Source: DASZHJ01 sp035517495
GTDB taxonomy: Bacteria > Pseudomonadota > Alphaproteobacteria > ATCC43930 > CGMCC-115725
Direction of reading: 5' to 3'
Assembly (NCBI GenBank): GCA_035517495.1
Contig: DATIYT010000103.1
Location: 372,001-436,000 of the forward strand
Length of the DNA stretch: 64,000 nt
Position numbers and translations under genes: made by a program. Below the pieces are notes generated by a model. The model worked only from the letters and a program-made list of their open reading frames with translations. It was not told where the DNA came from and did not search any database. Each line of letters begins with the position of its first letter. The first letter of the stretch is position 1. Of the stretch, positions 33,964 through 43,368 are shown in pieces.

Positions 33964-34815
33964 GTGCCCAAGATTCTCTCCCGCGACGATGTCGAGCGGT
34001 TCGAGCGCGACGGCTTCACCCCCGCGATTCCCGTGCTGTCGCCCGATGAGGTCGCGCATTATCGCGCCCGCCTCGAAGGCTTCGAGCGGCGTTATCCCGA
34101 GCATGTGAAGAAGCTCAAGAGCAAATCGCATTTGCTCTGCCCCTGGGTGCTGGAGATCGCCGAGCACCGTCGCATTCTCGACGTGTTCGAGGACTTGATC
34201 GGACCCAACATCCTCTGTTGGAGCATGGCTTGGCGCATCAAGAAGCCGGACGGCGAGACCTTCGCCGGATGGCATCAGGACACCGCCTATGGCGGCGTGA
34301 AGCCGCTGCTCGCCTTCGGCGCGCTCGCGCTCTCGGAATGCGGTTCGCGCGAGGGTTGCCTGCGTGTGGTGCCGGGTTCCCACAAATGGGGCACGCTGCC
34401 GCACACCGACACCGAGGACCCCCTCAGCATCCTCGCGCGCGGCCAATACATCACCAGCGAGTTCGACAAATCGCATGTCGTCGACCTTGCGCTCAGGCCC
34501 GGCGAGATGGCGATCATCAACAACGCGATCGTCCACTGCTCGGGTGCCAACAATGGAACCGATCGGCGGATCATGCTGCTGGTGGAGATGATGCCGACCG
34601 AGGCCTATCACGTGAACATGCGGGATTCGGCGCTGCTGGTGCGCGGCGTCGACACCTACCATCACTTCGACGAGGACCCCCGGCCCGATGCGGAGTTCTC
34701 GCCGACCGCGCAAGCGAACTGGAAGCATGCGATCGATCGCCGCGCGAAGATCATCTTCGCGGGGAGCAAGCTCCCGCCCAGCGAGGCTTATGGCGGCACA
34801 CGGCCTGCTACTTGA
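33964..34815 (+). CDS. phytanoyl-CoA dioxygenase (PhyH) family protein
   Basis: A second PhyH oxygenase, 283 residues, not close to the one at 21613. H104 and D106 in AGWHQDTAYGG and H191 in NAIVHCSGANNG form the iron site, and R201 or R202 would bind 2-oxoglutarate. The GTG start at 33964 follows AGGAG; ATG 33937 is an alternative. Homologues with this WHQD-AYW-like motif act on varied small molecules, so the substrate is unknown. It diverges from the ABC binding protein and converges on the acyl-CoA synthetase. Confidence 0.87.
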   Translation: MPKILSRDDVERFERDGFTPAIPVLSPDEVAHYRARLEGFERRYPEHVKKLKSKSHLLCPWVLEIAEHRRILDVFEDLIGPNILCWSMAWRIKKPDGETFAGWHQDTAYGGVKPLLAFGALALSECGSREGCLRVVPGSHKWGTLPHTDTEDPLSILARGQYITSEFDKSHVVDLALRPGEMAIINNAIVHCSGANNGTDRRIMLLVEMMPTEAYHVNMRDSALLVRGVDTYHHFDEDPRPDAEFSPTAQANWKHAIDRRAKIIFAGSKLPPSEAYGGTRPAT

Positions 34816-34841
34816 TCGCCGCGCGGCCTGAAAAGTCCGGA

Positions 34842-36941
34842 TCATGAGTCTGCTGCGATCGTCGCCCGAGCATCGACGGCGATAGCACCCTTTCCGCGCT
34901 CGCGCAGGACCAGCGGGTTGATCTCCGCGTCAGTGAGCCGCTCGCCCAGATCGACGGCGAGCCAGCTCATGCGTTCGATGACGTGGGCGGCAGCTTCGAT
35001 GTCGAGCGGCGCCTGCCCGCGGATGCCGTCCAGCAGCGGCGCGAGACGCAGCGCGCGCAGCATCGCGACGGCGCGCGCGTGCGAAACCGGCGCCGGCGCC
35101 ACTTCAAGATCGCGCAGCAGTTCGACCAGAATGCCGCCTGAACCCACCAGCACGATCGGTCCGAACTGGGGGTCTCTGCGGATGCCCACGATAAGCTCGG
35201 CGCGGCCGCGCGCCATCTCCTGCACCAGGCATCCCTCCAGATTTCCCGAGTGAAGCCGCGCGACCGAGTCTGAGATGTCGCTCCAAGCGCGGCGCAATGC
35301 CGCCGCGTCGGCGAGATCGAGCCTCACTGCGCCAGCATCGCTCTTGTGCACAAGTCCCGGCGCCACGCCCTTGAGCGCCACCGGATAACCGATCCGGCCG
35401 GCCTCGGCAATCGCCGCAGCGATTGTCGGTGCCATGGCATCGCGAGCGAGCGGAATGCCATAGGCCCGCAGCAATGCGGCCGGCTCGGTCGAGTCGGGTG
35501 CCGCTTTCGGGAGTGACGCCGGACGCATCGGCGCATCCGGCAATGCTGCTTGCTCGTGGTAATCCAAGAGGTGGCGGAGCACGCGCAGCAGCCCATCCTC
35601 GGGTGCCTCGAAGCTCGGACAGCCCACATCCCGCAGCGCCGCGCGCGGCCGGTCGGCGGCGGGACCCGGCAGTATCGAGCAGAGCACCGGCTTGCCGCTC
35701 GCAAGCCCTTCGCTTGCAAGGAGCCGCGTGCGCTGCTCGAAAAACGGCATCGAGCTGAGCGCGATCACGATCAGGCCCACGTCCGGATCGGCCGCCAGCG
35801 CGCGCATGGCGGTGTCGGCGATCTCGACGTTTTCCGGGACCCTGCGTGCGCCCAGATCGACGGGATTGTCCGCTTGAAGGGGTAGTAGAATTTCGCCGAT
35901 CGCTGCTTTGGTTGCGGGCGAAAGCGAGGCAAGGCGCAGCCCGGCTTCCGAGAGCCGATCCGACAGAATCCCGGTGCTGCCGCCCGAGCCTGAAATCACG
36001 GCGATCCCGTCGCTCGTGAGTCGCGGCCAGCGCGCCAGCAGGTCGGCCAGGCGCACCATCACGGTCGGGTCGTCGGTGAGGATCACGCCGTGCTCGCGAC
36101 AAATCGCCCGGAACACCTCGTAGGAGCCCGCGAGGCTGGCCGTGTGCGAGCGCGCCGCCTTGACGCCCGCGGGCGTGCGACCGGTCTTGAGCACGATCAG
36201 CGGCTTGCCCTTGGCGCGGCATCGGGCAGCGGCACGCACGAAGCGCCGAGGATCGATGAAACCTTCCACATAGACGCAGATGACGCGGGATGCGGGGTCA
36301 TCGATCATGTATTCGAGGAAATCGCAGATTTCGAGGTCGCTCTGATTACCGAGCGACACGCAGGCGCTGAAGCCGATGCCGTCGCCGGCGGCGCGATCGA
36401 AGACCGAAACCATGAGCGCGCCGCTCTGGCTCACGAAACCGATTTCGCCCGTGAGCAGCCGCTCGGTCTCCAGCACCACCGACGAGGTGAGCGTGACCGG
36501 CCACGACGGATTGATGAAGCCCATGCAGTTGGGGCCGATGATGCGCATGCCGGAGCGTCGGCTAGTGGACGCGATTTCCGCCTGGCGCTCGGCACCCTCG
36601 GCGCCGGCCTCCGCGAAGCCCGTGGTCATGATGACCGCGCAGCCGACGCCCGCTGCGGCGCAATCGGCGAGGCTCGGTGCGAGTTCGCGCGGCGGCACCG
36701 CCAAAATCGCCACATCGACCTTGTCCGGCGCCTCGCCGACCGTGGGATAGGCCCGGTGGCCGAAGACCTCGCTGCGGCGCGGATTGATCGGCACGAGCCG
36801 ACCGCCGAAGCGATGCTTGGTCAGGAAATACATGATGCGGCCGCCGAACTTGTCACGGTTGTCGGAAGCGCCGAACACCGCGACCGACCGGGGATGCAGA
36901 ATTTCTCGAATCGAAAGTCGTGCGGGCGCGCGCTCGGTCAT
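34842..36941 (-). CDS. NDP-forming acyl-CoA synthetase (acetate-CoA ligase family)
   Basis: The enzyme makes an acyl-CoA from an acid, ATP and CoA, or the reverse. The 699-residue single-chain protein has a CoA-binding domain (SVAVFGASDNRDKFGG, residues about 19-120), two succinyl-CoA-ligase-like domains with the phosphorylated His266 in ARSHTASLAGSYEVF, and a C-terminal ATP-grasp domain (GYPVALKG, GAVRLDLAD). It follows an acyl-CoA dehydrogenase (12-base gap) and a crotonase on the same strand, forming a probable acid-degradation operon whose substrate is not known. Confidence 0.9.
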   Translation of the reverse strand: MTERAPARLSIREILHPRSVAVFGASDNRDKFGGRIMYFLTKHRFGGRLVPINPRRSEVFGHRAYPTVGEAPDKVDVAILAVPPRELAPSLADCAAAGVGCAVIMTTGFAEAGAEGAERQAEIASTSRRSGMRIIGPNCMGFINPSWPVTLTSSVVLETERLLTGEIGFVSQSGALMVSVFDRAAGDGIGFSACVSLGNQSDLEICDFLEYMIDDPASRVICVYVEGFIDPRRFVRAAARCRAKGKPLIVLKTGRTPAGVKAARSHTASLAGSYEVFRAICREHGVILTDDPTVMVRLADLLARWPRLTSDGIAVISGSGGSTGILSDRLSEAGLRLASLSPATKAAIGEILLPLQADNPVDLGARRVPENVEIADTAMRALAADPDVGLIVIALSSMPFFEQRTRLLASEGLASGKPVLCSILPGPAADRPRAALRDVGCPSFEAPEDGLLRVLRHLLDYHEQAALPDAPMRPASLPKAAPDSTEPAALLRAYGIPLARDAMAPTIAAAIAEAGRIGYPVALKGVAPGLVHKSDAGAVRLDLADAAALRRAWSDISDSVARLHSGNLEGCLVQEMARGRAELIVGIRRDPQFGPIVLVGSGGILVELLRDLEVAPAPVSHARAVAMLRALRLAPLLDGIRGQAPLDIEAAAHVIERMSWLAVDLGERLTDAEINPLVLRERGKGAIAVDARATIAADS

Positions 36942-36953
36942 CCTGACTCAACC

Positions 36954-38099
36954 TTAGGTAAATGCAGCCGTGCCAAACAACTGGCGGCCGACGATCAGGC
37001 GCTGGATGCCGGAGGTGCCGTCGATCACCGTCAGCATGCGGCAATCGCGCCAGCAGCGCTCGACGCCGGCCTCGCGGGAAAGTCCCTGCGCACCCATCGC
37101 GTCCATGGCGGCGTGGCACACCTCGACCGCGGTCTCGGTTGCGAACAGCTTCGCCATCGCTACTTCGCCCGCGAGCCGCTGTCCGGCGTCGAGCGAGGCG
37201 AGTGCACGCAGCGACAGCAGCCGCGCCGCCTCCAATTTCGCGATAGCATCCGCGAGCGACGTTTGAATCGCCTGGAACTTCGCCAGCGGCCGGCCGAAGG
37301 CGAAGCGCTCCTTGGCGTAGCCGATCGCACTGTCCAGCGCGCGCCGGGCGATCCCCACCGCCTGCATGGCAACGAAGGCGCGCGATGCCTCGATGCCGCG
37401 GTTGAACTGCTCGGCGCCCCGCCCCGGCGCGCCCAGCAGATTCTCCTTGGGCACACGTGTCCCCTTGAACCGCAACTCCGCCAAGGAGATCACTTCCATT
37501 CCCGTCGCTTCCAGCTCGCGGCTCTCCCAGGGGGATTGCGTCCGCTCCAGCACCAGACGGCTGGTCGAGGGTCGTTCGCCCGCATCCCCGCTCACCACCA
37601 TCAAGGTGATGAGATCGCTGACCCCGCCAAGCTTGATCCATTTCTTGATGCCGTCGACGCGGAAGCAGTCGCCATCCTCGACGGCGGTCGTCTTGAGCCC
37701 GCGCAGGTCGGAGCCCGCCTGCGGCTCGGTGATGGCGGCGGTCGAAACCAGCTCGCCCGAAAGCAGGCGCGGCAGCCAGCGCGCCTTTTGCTCGGCGGAG
37801 CCCAGGTAGTTGATGGTGCGCGGCGGCACGATCTCGCCGAGAATGAGCGGCCCATAGGCGAGCGCTTCCAGCAGCAGCCCGTAGTCGACATAGCTCATCC
37901 CAGCGCCGCCGTCGTCCCTGCCAATGGTGCTGCCGAGATAGCCCAGTGGCAGAAGCGCGCGATAGATCGTACGCCACTGCGCGGCGTCGAGCTTCGCGCC
38001 CGGCGGCAGATTCTCGACGAGCGGCACGACGGCGCGTGCGACGATCTCCTTGGCGTGCTCCTGCAGCTCTCGCTGTTGCTTGCTGAGCGCGAAGTCCAC
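36954..38099 (-). CDS. acyl-CoA dehydrogenase family protein
   Basis: The 381-residue flavoprotein has the family layout: N-terminal helices (MDFALSKQQRELQEHAKEI), the middle FAD segment AAITEPQAGSDLRGLKT (near residue 116), and the C-terminal RFAFGRPLAKFQAIQ and VIDGTSGIQRLIVGRQLFG. In most short- and medium-chain enzymes the last motif reads YEGTSxIQ, with Glu as the base. Here it is IDGTSG, so Asp replaces the catalytic Glu. The other known base position, the Glu used by isovaleryl-CoA enzymes, appears to be Ser. Activity may be altered. The crotonase gene lies five bases upstream. Confidence 0.88.
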   Translation of the reverse strand: MDFALSKQQRELQEHAKEIVARAVVPLVENLPPGAKLDAAQWRTIYRALLPLGYLGSTIGRDDGGAGMSYVDYGLLLEALAYGPLILGEIVPPRTINYLGSAEQKARWLPRLLSGELVSTAAITEPQAGSDLRGLKTTAVEDGDCFRVDGIKKWIKLGGVSDLITLMVVSGDAGERPSTSRLVLERTQSPWESRELEATGMEVISLAELRFKGTRVPKENLLGAPGRGAEQFNRGIEASRAFVAMQAVGIARRALDSAIGYAKERFAFGRPLAKFQAIQTSLADAIAKLEAARLLSLRALASLDAGQRLAGEVAMAKLFATETAVEVCHAAMDAMGAQGLSREAGVERCWRDCRMLTVIDGTSGIQRLIVGRQLFGTAAFT

Positions 38100-38104
38100 G
38101 GAGA

Positions 38105-38884
38105 TCAGCGCCCCTCGAAGCGAGGTTTGCGCTTCTCCTTAAAGGCGGCAATCCCCTCGTTGTAGTCGTGGGAACCCTGGGTAATCTCGGACCAATAGGT
38201 CTCGAGATGCCGCGCCGCCGCCGGCCCCTCCACATATTGTGCGAGGATCGCTTCCTTGATGGAGCGGAATACCAGCGGTGCGCCGGTCGAGATGCGCGCG
38301 GCAATAGCGGCGACCGCCTCGTCAAAGCCTTCGTCGGGGAGCACGCGGCTCACGAGACCCAGCGCATGCGCCTCGCGCGCACCGATATCCTCTCCGAGCA
38401 CCAGCATGTCGAGGGCGCGGTTGCGGCCGATGTAGTGGCAGAGCCGCACCAAACTCATGCCCCAGCTCGGCACGATGCCGATGTAGGCGTCACCGGTGCG
38501 GAACTTGGCGTTCTCGGCGGCGAGCCGCACGTCGCAAGCCTGGGCGAGCGCAACCCCGCCGCCAATGCACCAACCGCGGATCGCGGCGATCGTCGGCTTC
38601 GGAAAGCGCTCGATGCGCTCGACCACCGCGCGGCCCGCGTCACGAAAGGCGGTCGATGCATCGTCTGCGTCGTGCGGCTTGTCGTCGAGATTGGCACCGG
38701 CGCAGAAGGCGCGCGTTCCAGTACCCCGGATAACGACGCAGCGCGTCTCCGCGCGCCGCGCGAACTGGTCCAGTGCCGTCAGCATCTCGCCGAGCGTGCG
38801 CGGCGAAACCGTGTTGAGGGGCGGGCGGTCGATCGTCAGTGTCGACACCCCGTCCACGTGACTGAGGCGAATGGTCTCAGACAT
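38105..38884 (-). CDS. enoyl-CoA hydratase/isomerase family protein
   Basis: This is a 259-residue crotonase-fold protein. The oxyanion-hole parts are RAFCAGANLDDK (near residue 60) and IRGWCIGGGVALAQACD (near residue 103). The two catalytic Glu of rat enoyl-CoA hydratase appear as Asp: TGD instead of QPE after AKFR, and ALDM instead of AMEM. The start at 38884 is preceded by GGGGAGGG; a long N-terminal extension over the divergent promoter region is rejected. It leads the crotonase - acyl-CoA dehydrogenase - acyl-CoA synthetase set. Confidence 0.88.
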   Translation of the reverse strand: MSETIRLSHVDGVSTLTIDRPPLNTVSPRTLGEMLTALDQFARRAETRCVVIRGTGTRAFCAGANLDDKPHDADDASTAFRDAGRAVVERIERFPKPTIAAIRGWCIGGGVALAQACDVRLAAENAKFRTGDAYIGIVPSWGMSLVRLCHYIGRNRALDMLVLGEDIGAREAHALGLVSRVLPDEGFDEAVAAIAARISTGAPLVFRSIKEAILAQYVEGPAAARHLETYWSEITQGSHDYNEGIAAFKEKRKPRFEGR

Positions 38885-39080
38885 CGCCCTCCCCTTCGGC
38901 CATGCGGCCGTTATCGCGCAAGCGCGCGGAAATATTGAGTATTCAGTAAGCCCGTGGCCCGAGCTTGTGTCAACGCCGGGCACTCGCCGCGTGCGTGTCG
39001 TAGTGCGCGACAGGCGCGCCGGGTGTAGGATAATCATTCTGGCCAACGCGCCGCGGCCGGCGCCAGAGAATGGAGGCAGC
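38885..39080. other. divergent intergenic region between crotonase and amidohydrolase
   Basis: This 196-base spacer holds the promoters of both divergent units. I found no convincing -35/-10 pair; a GATAAT hexamer at 39029-39034 would suit the plus-strand gene but lacks a good -35. No gene or strong hairpin is seen. Confidence 0.4.
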
Positions 39081-40517
39081 ATGTCGTTCGAGGGATTTCC
39101 GGGGCGGGATGTGCGCGCGAAGCTCGACCATCCCGTGATCGATGCGGACGCGCATATCATCGAATGCGATTTCGCGCACCTCGATTTCGTGCGGCAGCTC
39201 GCCGGCGAAGAGGTCGCCAAGGCCGCGCTGGCGATGCGCGACCACCGCGGCCCGACCGTGCGCGGTTTCTGGTGGGGCGTGCCCTCGGGTCCGCACACCG
39301 ACGACCGCGCCATGGCCCAATTGCCGCGCTACTTCTATTCGCGCCTCGACGAGCTCGGCATCGACTTTGCGCATTGCTACACGACGCGCGGCCTGAGCCA
39401 CGTCTATGCTCCGGTCGCCGAGCTTCGCCGCGTAAGCTGCCGCGCCCTCAACATGCTCTATGCGGAGATGTTCGCCGACGTGAAGGATCGGCTGCGGCCA
39501 GCGGCGGTGATCCCGACCTACACGCCGCAAGAAGCGATCGAGGAGCTGGAATTCGCGGTCAAGGAGCTCGGCCACAAGACCGTGATGATCGGCACCGAGT
39601 TGCGCGGGCCTGGGCGGCCCTCGACGGGCCCGGACCCCTTCCTGCACTCGACGCAATCGACGCGCTCGATCGTGATGGACGCGCCTTACGACTACGATCC
39701 GTTTTGGCGCAAGTGCATCGAGCTCAAGGTGACGCCGGTCTGCCACACCTCTTCGCGCGGCATCGGCTATCGCGCCTCGCCCAGCAACTATATGTTCAAC
39801 CACATCGGCGACTTCTCCGCCGGCAACGAGTTCTTCTGCCGCTCGCTGTTCTTCGGCGGCGTGACCCGGCGCTTCCCGGAGCTGACTTTCGCCTTCCTAG
39901 AAGGCGGCGTCGCCTGGGCGCTCACGCTCCTCAACGACATCGTCGAGCATTGGGAAAAGCGGAACGTCGAATCGCTCGAGCGCAATCTCGATCCGGCGCT
40001 GCTCGACGTCGATCTGCTGGAGCGGCTCTTCCGCGACTATGGCAGCCCACGCCTTTCGCCTGAACGCATCCGCGCGCGGCCGCACGGCAATCTCTTGATC
40101 GAGCGGCCCGACCCCTATGACGAATTCGCGGCTTGCGCGATGAAGGAAATCCGCGATCTGCGCCAGCTCTTCGTCGATCCCTTCTACTTCGGCTGCGAGG
40201 CCGACGATCGCATGATGTCGGTTGCCTTCAATCGGAGGCTCAATCCGCTCGGCGCCGTGCTGAAGCCTGTCTTCGGCTCGGATATCGGCCATTGGGACGT
40301 GCTGGATGCCAAGAGCGTCGTCACGGAAGCCTGGAGCCTGGTAAACGCCAAGCTGCTGACGCCCGAGAATTTCCGCGACCTCACCTTCGTCAACCCCGCG
40401 ATGATGCATCTCTCGATGGACACGGACTACTTCAAGGGGACGGTGATCGAGGACGCGGCGCGCCAACTCCTGAAGCAACAGGCGCCAAAAAAGGAGAGGG
40501 CGGCGGCAGGGACGTAA
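39081..40517 (+). CDS. amidohydrolase family protein (amidohydrolase_2 type)
   Basis: The 478-residue protein resembles metal-dependent decarboxylase/hydrolases of the amidohydrolase_2 (ACMSD-like) group. It has the strand-1 motif DADAHIIECD (normally H-x-H, here H-x-E, common in the group), VTPVCHTSSRGIGYR with the ring His near residue 225, and GSDIGHWD with the late Asp near residue 398. GGAGG precedes ATG 39081. The reaction cannot be specified. It stands alone, divergent from the crotonase set. Confidence 0.85.
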   Translation: MSFEGFPGRDVRAKLDHPVIDADAHIIECDFAHLDFVRQLAGEEVAKAALAMRDHRGPTVRGFWWGVPSGPHTDDRAMAQLPRYFYSRLDELGIDFAHCYTTRGLSHVYAPVAELRRVSCRALNMLYAEMFADVKDRLRPAAVIPTYTPQEAIEELEFAVKELGHKTVMIGTELRGPGRPSTGPDPFLHSTQSTRSIVMDAPYDYDPFWRKCIELKVTPVCHTSSRGIGYRASPSNYMFNHIGDFSAGNEFFCRSLFFGGVTRRFPELTFAFLEGGVAWALTLLNDIVEHWEKRNVESLERNLDPALLDVDLLERLFRDYGSPRLSPERIRARPHGNLLIERPDPYDEFAACAMKEIRDLRQLFVDPFYFGCEADDRMMSVAFNRRLNPLGAVLKPVFGSDIGHWDVLDAKSVVTEAWSLVNAKLLTPENFRDLTFVNPAMMHLSMDTDYFKGTVIEDAARQLLKQQAPKKERAAAGT

Positions 40518-40522
40518 AACGG

Positions 40523-41692
40523 TTACAGCACGATCCGCCGGCCTTCCTCGGCGGACCAGTAGCCGGCGTAGCTAACCTTGATCGTTTCGTAGGCGAGATC
40601 GACGCCCGACCGCGGCGTGCGCCCGAACGCCACGCACTCCATGAAGTCCTGGATTTCCTGAGTATAGCCGCGCGTCCATTCCTCTTCGAGGCAGATGAAC
40701 TGCCAGCCGGTCTTGCGATCGACTTTCTCGGTGATGTAGACGTGCCTGAGCTTCTCCTCGTCGGTCAGGTAGCTCATCATGTGGTTGTTCGGCGTGATAT
40801 TGGCAAAGAGCGCGCCGCCGCTGGTGTAGGTCTCGATCAGGTTGCGCACGCCGCCCATGATCATGTCGCCCGAAAACACCGTGGCCTTTGTGCCGTCGGA
40901 AAAGCCGAGCGTCAGCGCGCTCCAATCCTCGACGTCGAGCGGGTTGGCCATGATGTAGGGGCGCTCCTCCGCCGGCAATGACGCGGAGACGTGTCCGACA
41001 TCCGCAGTGACGGTCGCGACGGTGATCCGCTCGCCCCTCGCATGCGCCTCGATTTGCTTCAGGTAAAGCACCGTCGAGAGCGGATGACAGCCCATCCGAA
41101 TGAGCGAGCCGCCTCCGGTCATCGCCCATTGCGCGGCGTGCGCGGCGTGCGAGCCGCTGTGGCTCTCCTCCGCCTTCATGAAGAGTATCTTGTCCTTGGT
41201 GGCGTTCAGGATTTCCACGGTCTTTGTGACCGCGGGCGCGTAGATCCAGTCCTCCGCATACATGAAGAGCTTGCCGCTCGCACGGATCGCCGCGACCGTC
41301 TGATCCATCTCCTCGATCAGGCGCTGGTACATGATGGACTTGGGCACGCGGCGGCCGATCGGCGTGAGATCGCCCTCGCGACCGAAGTATCCCGCGAACG
41401 GCTTTTCGCAGATCACATGCTTGCCAGCCCGGAGTGCGTCGACGATCATTGGCGCATGAAGTGCGGGCGGCGTGCAGATATCGACCACGTCGATGTTGCG
41501 GTCGACGAGCAGCGCACGATAGTCGCGGTGGGTCGTGGGAATGCGGTGCTTGCGCGCGAAATCCAGCACGTGATCACCGCGCGCCGCCACGGCAACCACT
41601 TCGACGCCGAGGCCGTGAACGCGCTGGTAGGCGTGCATGTGCAGCTCCGCGACGAAGCCGCTGCCGATCAAGCCGACGCGCACGTGGGCCAT
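40523..41692 (-). CDS. Gfo/Idh/MocA family oxidoreductase
   Basis: The 389-residue NAD(P)-dependent enzyme has the N-terminal RVGLIGSGFVAELHMHAY, the DVVDICTPPALH and the family signature KHVICEKPFAG (near residue 92). The C-terminal alpha/beta domain follows, with HAAQWAMTGGGSLIRMGCH in its active-site region. The family oxidises sugars, inositol and related polyols. The start at 41692 follows GGAGGGAGG. It converges on the amidohydrolase gene with only 5 bases between stops. Confidence 0.9.
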   Translation of the reverse strand: MAHVRVGLIGSGFVAELHMHAYQRVHGLGVEVVAVAARGDHVLDFARKHRIPTTHRDYRALLVDRNIDVVDICTPPALHAPMIVDALRAGKHVICEKPFAGYFGREGDLTPIGRRVPKSIMYQRLIEEMDQTVAAIRASGKLFMYAEDWIYAPAVTKTVEILNATKDKILFMKAEESHSGSHAAHAAQWAMTGGGSLIRMGCHPLSTVLYLKQIEAHARGERITVATVTADVGHVSASLPAEERPYIMANPLDVEDWSALTLGFSDGTKATVFSGDMIMGGVRNLIETYTSGGALFANITPNNHMMSYLTDEEKLRHVYITEKVDRKTGWQFICLEEEWTRGYTQEIQDFMECVAFGRTPRSGVDLAYETIKVSYAGYWSAEEGRRIVL

Positions 41693-41723
41693 CGCTGACC
41701 TCCCTCCCTGGACAGTGCCGACT

Positions 41724-42350
41724 TCAACGATCCAACAGCGCGCCGAGCGTGGGCGCAAGGTCAAAGCGGCCACGGCGCAAGTCGTGACCTGCGCCGTCCA
41801 CCGCAATGAGCTTCGTTTCGGCGGGAATGAGCGCTAGCGCCGCCCTGAGCTCGGCGTTCGTGGCGAAGGGGTCGGATGTGCCGTGCACGAACACCGCCGG
41901 CACGCGCAGGCGCGGAAAATGCGCGGTGCGCAGCTTCTCGGGCTGGCCCGGGGGATGGAGCGGGTAGGAGAGGAGCAGCAGCGCCGCCGCGATCTTCGCT
42001 TCGTCGGCCGCGAGCATGCTCGCCTGGCGTCCGCCGTAGGATTGGCCGCCAAGAAAAATCGGCCCCGCGGCGCGGTGGCGGAGAAATTGGACCGCCCCGC
42101 GCAAACCCTCGCGGTCGGCCGCTGCGGTCGCGGGCGACGGCGGGCCGGTGCGCCGCCTTTGGCGAAACGGCAGGTCGCAGCGCAGGACGTAGAGGCCGCG
42201 GGTGCAACAGGCTTTTGCCACCTCGACCAGCAGCGGCGTGCGGCAATTCCCGCCGGCGCCGTGCGTCAGCACCAATCCCCGACCGTCGGCGCGGTCGGGG
42301 AGATGCAGCTCGCCGCTGACGCCGTTCTCGTCAATCGAAACGACCTTCAT
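41724..42350 (-). CDS. alpha/beta hydrolase (KANL3/Tex30-like)
   Basis: The 208-residue protein has the alpha/beta hydrolase core: GLVLTHGAGGNCRTPL, the nucleophile elbow GGQSYGGRQASMLA (Ser near residue 104), the Asp region VHGTSDPFAT and the His in DGAGHDLRRG near the end. The layout matches the short COG3571-type hydrolases. The reading frame is open far upstream into xerC, but ATG 42350 begins the conserved domain. It lies 37 bases downstream of xerC, probably cotranscribed. Confidence 0.83.
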   Translation of the reverse strand: MKVVSIDENGVSGELHLPDRADGRGLVLTHGAGGNCRTPLLVEVAKACCTRGLYVLRCDLPFRQRRRTGPPSPATAAADREGLRGAVQFLRHRAAGPIFLGGQSYGGRQASMLAADEAKIAAALLLLSYPLHPPGQPEKLRTAHFPRLRVPAVFVHGTSDPFATNAELRAALALIPAETKLIAVDGAGHDLRRGRFDLAPTLGALLDR

Positions 42351-42387
42351 ATCGGGCTGCACGCCAACATGGGGGCCTTGAGTCGCG

Positions 42388-43368
42388 TCACGCCTTGGCG
42401 CGGGGATGGGCGCGCTCGTAGACGCCAAGCAGGCGCGTCGCGTCGACGGCGGTGTAGCGCTGAGTCGTCGAGAGGCTCGAATGCCCCAGGAGTTCCTGGA
42501 TACTGCGGAGGTCACCTCCCGCGGCCAGCAGGTGCGAGGCGAAGCTGTGGCGGAGCGCATGAGGCGTGGCACTCTCGGGGAGGCCTAGGATCGCCCGGAG
42601 CTGTTCCATCTGCCGCTGCACCAAGCGCGGGTTGAGCGGCCCGCCGCGCGCCCCTCGGAACAGCGGCGAGCCCAAAGCGAGCCGATGCGGACAGAGCGCC
42701 ACATAATCGGCGATAGCGGCCGCAACCGCGGGCAACACCGGTACCATCCGGGTCTTGCGGCCCTTGCCCGTGATCGCGAGCATGCAGGGCGCAAGCGGCG
42801 CATCACGCCGGTTCAATTGGAGCGCTTCCGAGAGCCTGAGCCCGCAGCCATAGAGCAGCATCAGGATCGCAAGATCGCGCTTGCCGATCCATGGTTCGGG
42901 GGCCAGCGCTGCGACTCGGTCGAGCGCCGCCTCGGCGTCCGCTTCCGCGAGCGGCTTCGGGATCGACCGTGGCAGCTTCGGCGAGCGTACCGCCGCAAGG
43001 GCCGAATTCTCGGCGAGGCCGCGCGTGCGCAGGAAGCGGAAGAAACCGCGCAGGCTCGACAGTGCCCGCGCGTTGGAGCTGCGCTCGATGCCCGTTCCCG
43101 CGCGGTGCGCAAGATACGCGCGAAAGTCGGCCGCTGCGAGCGCCGCGAGTGCCGCGAGATCGGGGAGCGTCCCCAGATGCTCGCCGATGAAATCGAGAAA
43201 TCCCGCGAGGTCGCGGCCATAGCTCGCGAGCGTGTGCGGGGAGGCGCGCCGCTCGGCGCCGAGCCATTCCTGCCATGCCGCAATAGCGGCGGCGAGATCG
43301 GGCGCCGCACGGTAGCGTGCTGGCGGGGAGGCGGTCGTCCGTTTCAGGCGGTCGGCAGATCGAGCCAT
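42388..43368 (-). CDS. xerC: tyrosine recombinase XerC
   Basis: XerC with XerD resolves chromosome dimers at dif. The 326-residue protein has the SAM-like N-terminal domain (SPHTLASYGRDLAGFLDF) and the catalytic domain with Arg in YGCGLRLSEAL, Lys in TGKGRKTRMVP, HALRHSFASHLL, LGHSSLSTTQ and the nucleophile Tyr in RYTAVDA. The DUF484 gene overlaps it by 25 bases upstream, a pairing long known in proteobacteria. Its location next to fsa and priA supports XerC rather than a phage integrase. Confidence 0.93.
   Translation of the reverse strand: MARSADRLKRTTASPPARYRAAPDLAAAIAAWQEWLGAERRASPHTLASYGRDLAGFLDFIGEHLGTLPDLAALAALAAADFRAYLAHRAGTGIERSSNARALSSLRGFFRFLRTRGLAENSALAAVRSPKLPRSIPKPLAEADAEAALDRVAALAPEPWIGKRDLAILMLLYGCGLRLSEALQLNRRDAPLAPCMLAITGKGRKTRMVPVLPAVAAAIADYVALCPHRLALGSPLFRGARGGPLNPRLVQRQMEQLRAILGLPESATPHALRHSFASHLLAAGGDLRSIQELLGHSSLSTTQRYTAVDATRLLGVYERAHPRAKA

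Noticed and set aside
42388..43368. A phage or island integrase
   Set aside because: The gene is linked to DUF484, fsa and priA as housekeeping xerC is, and no attachment site or phage genes are near.
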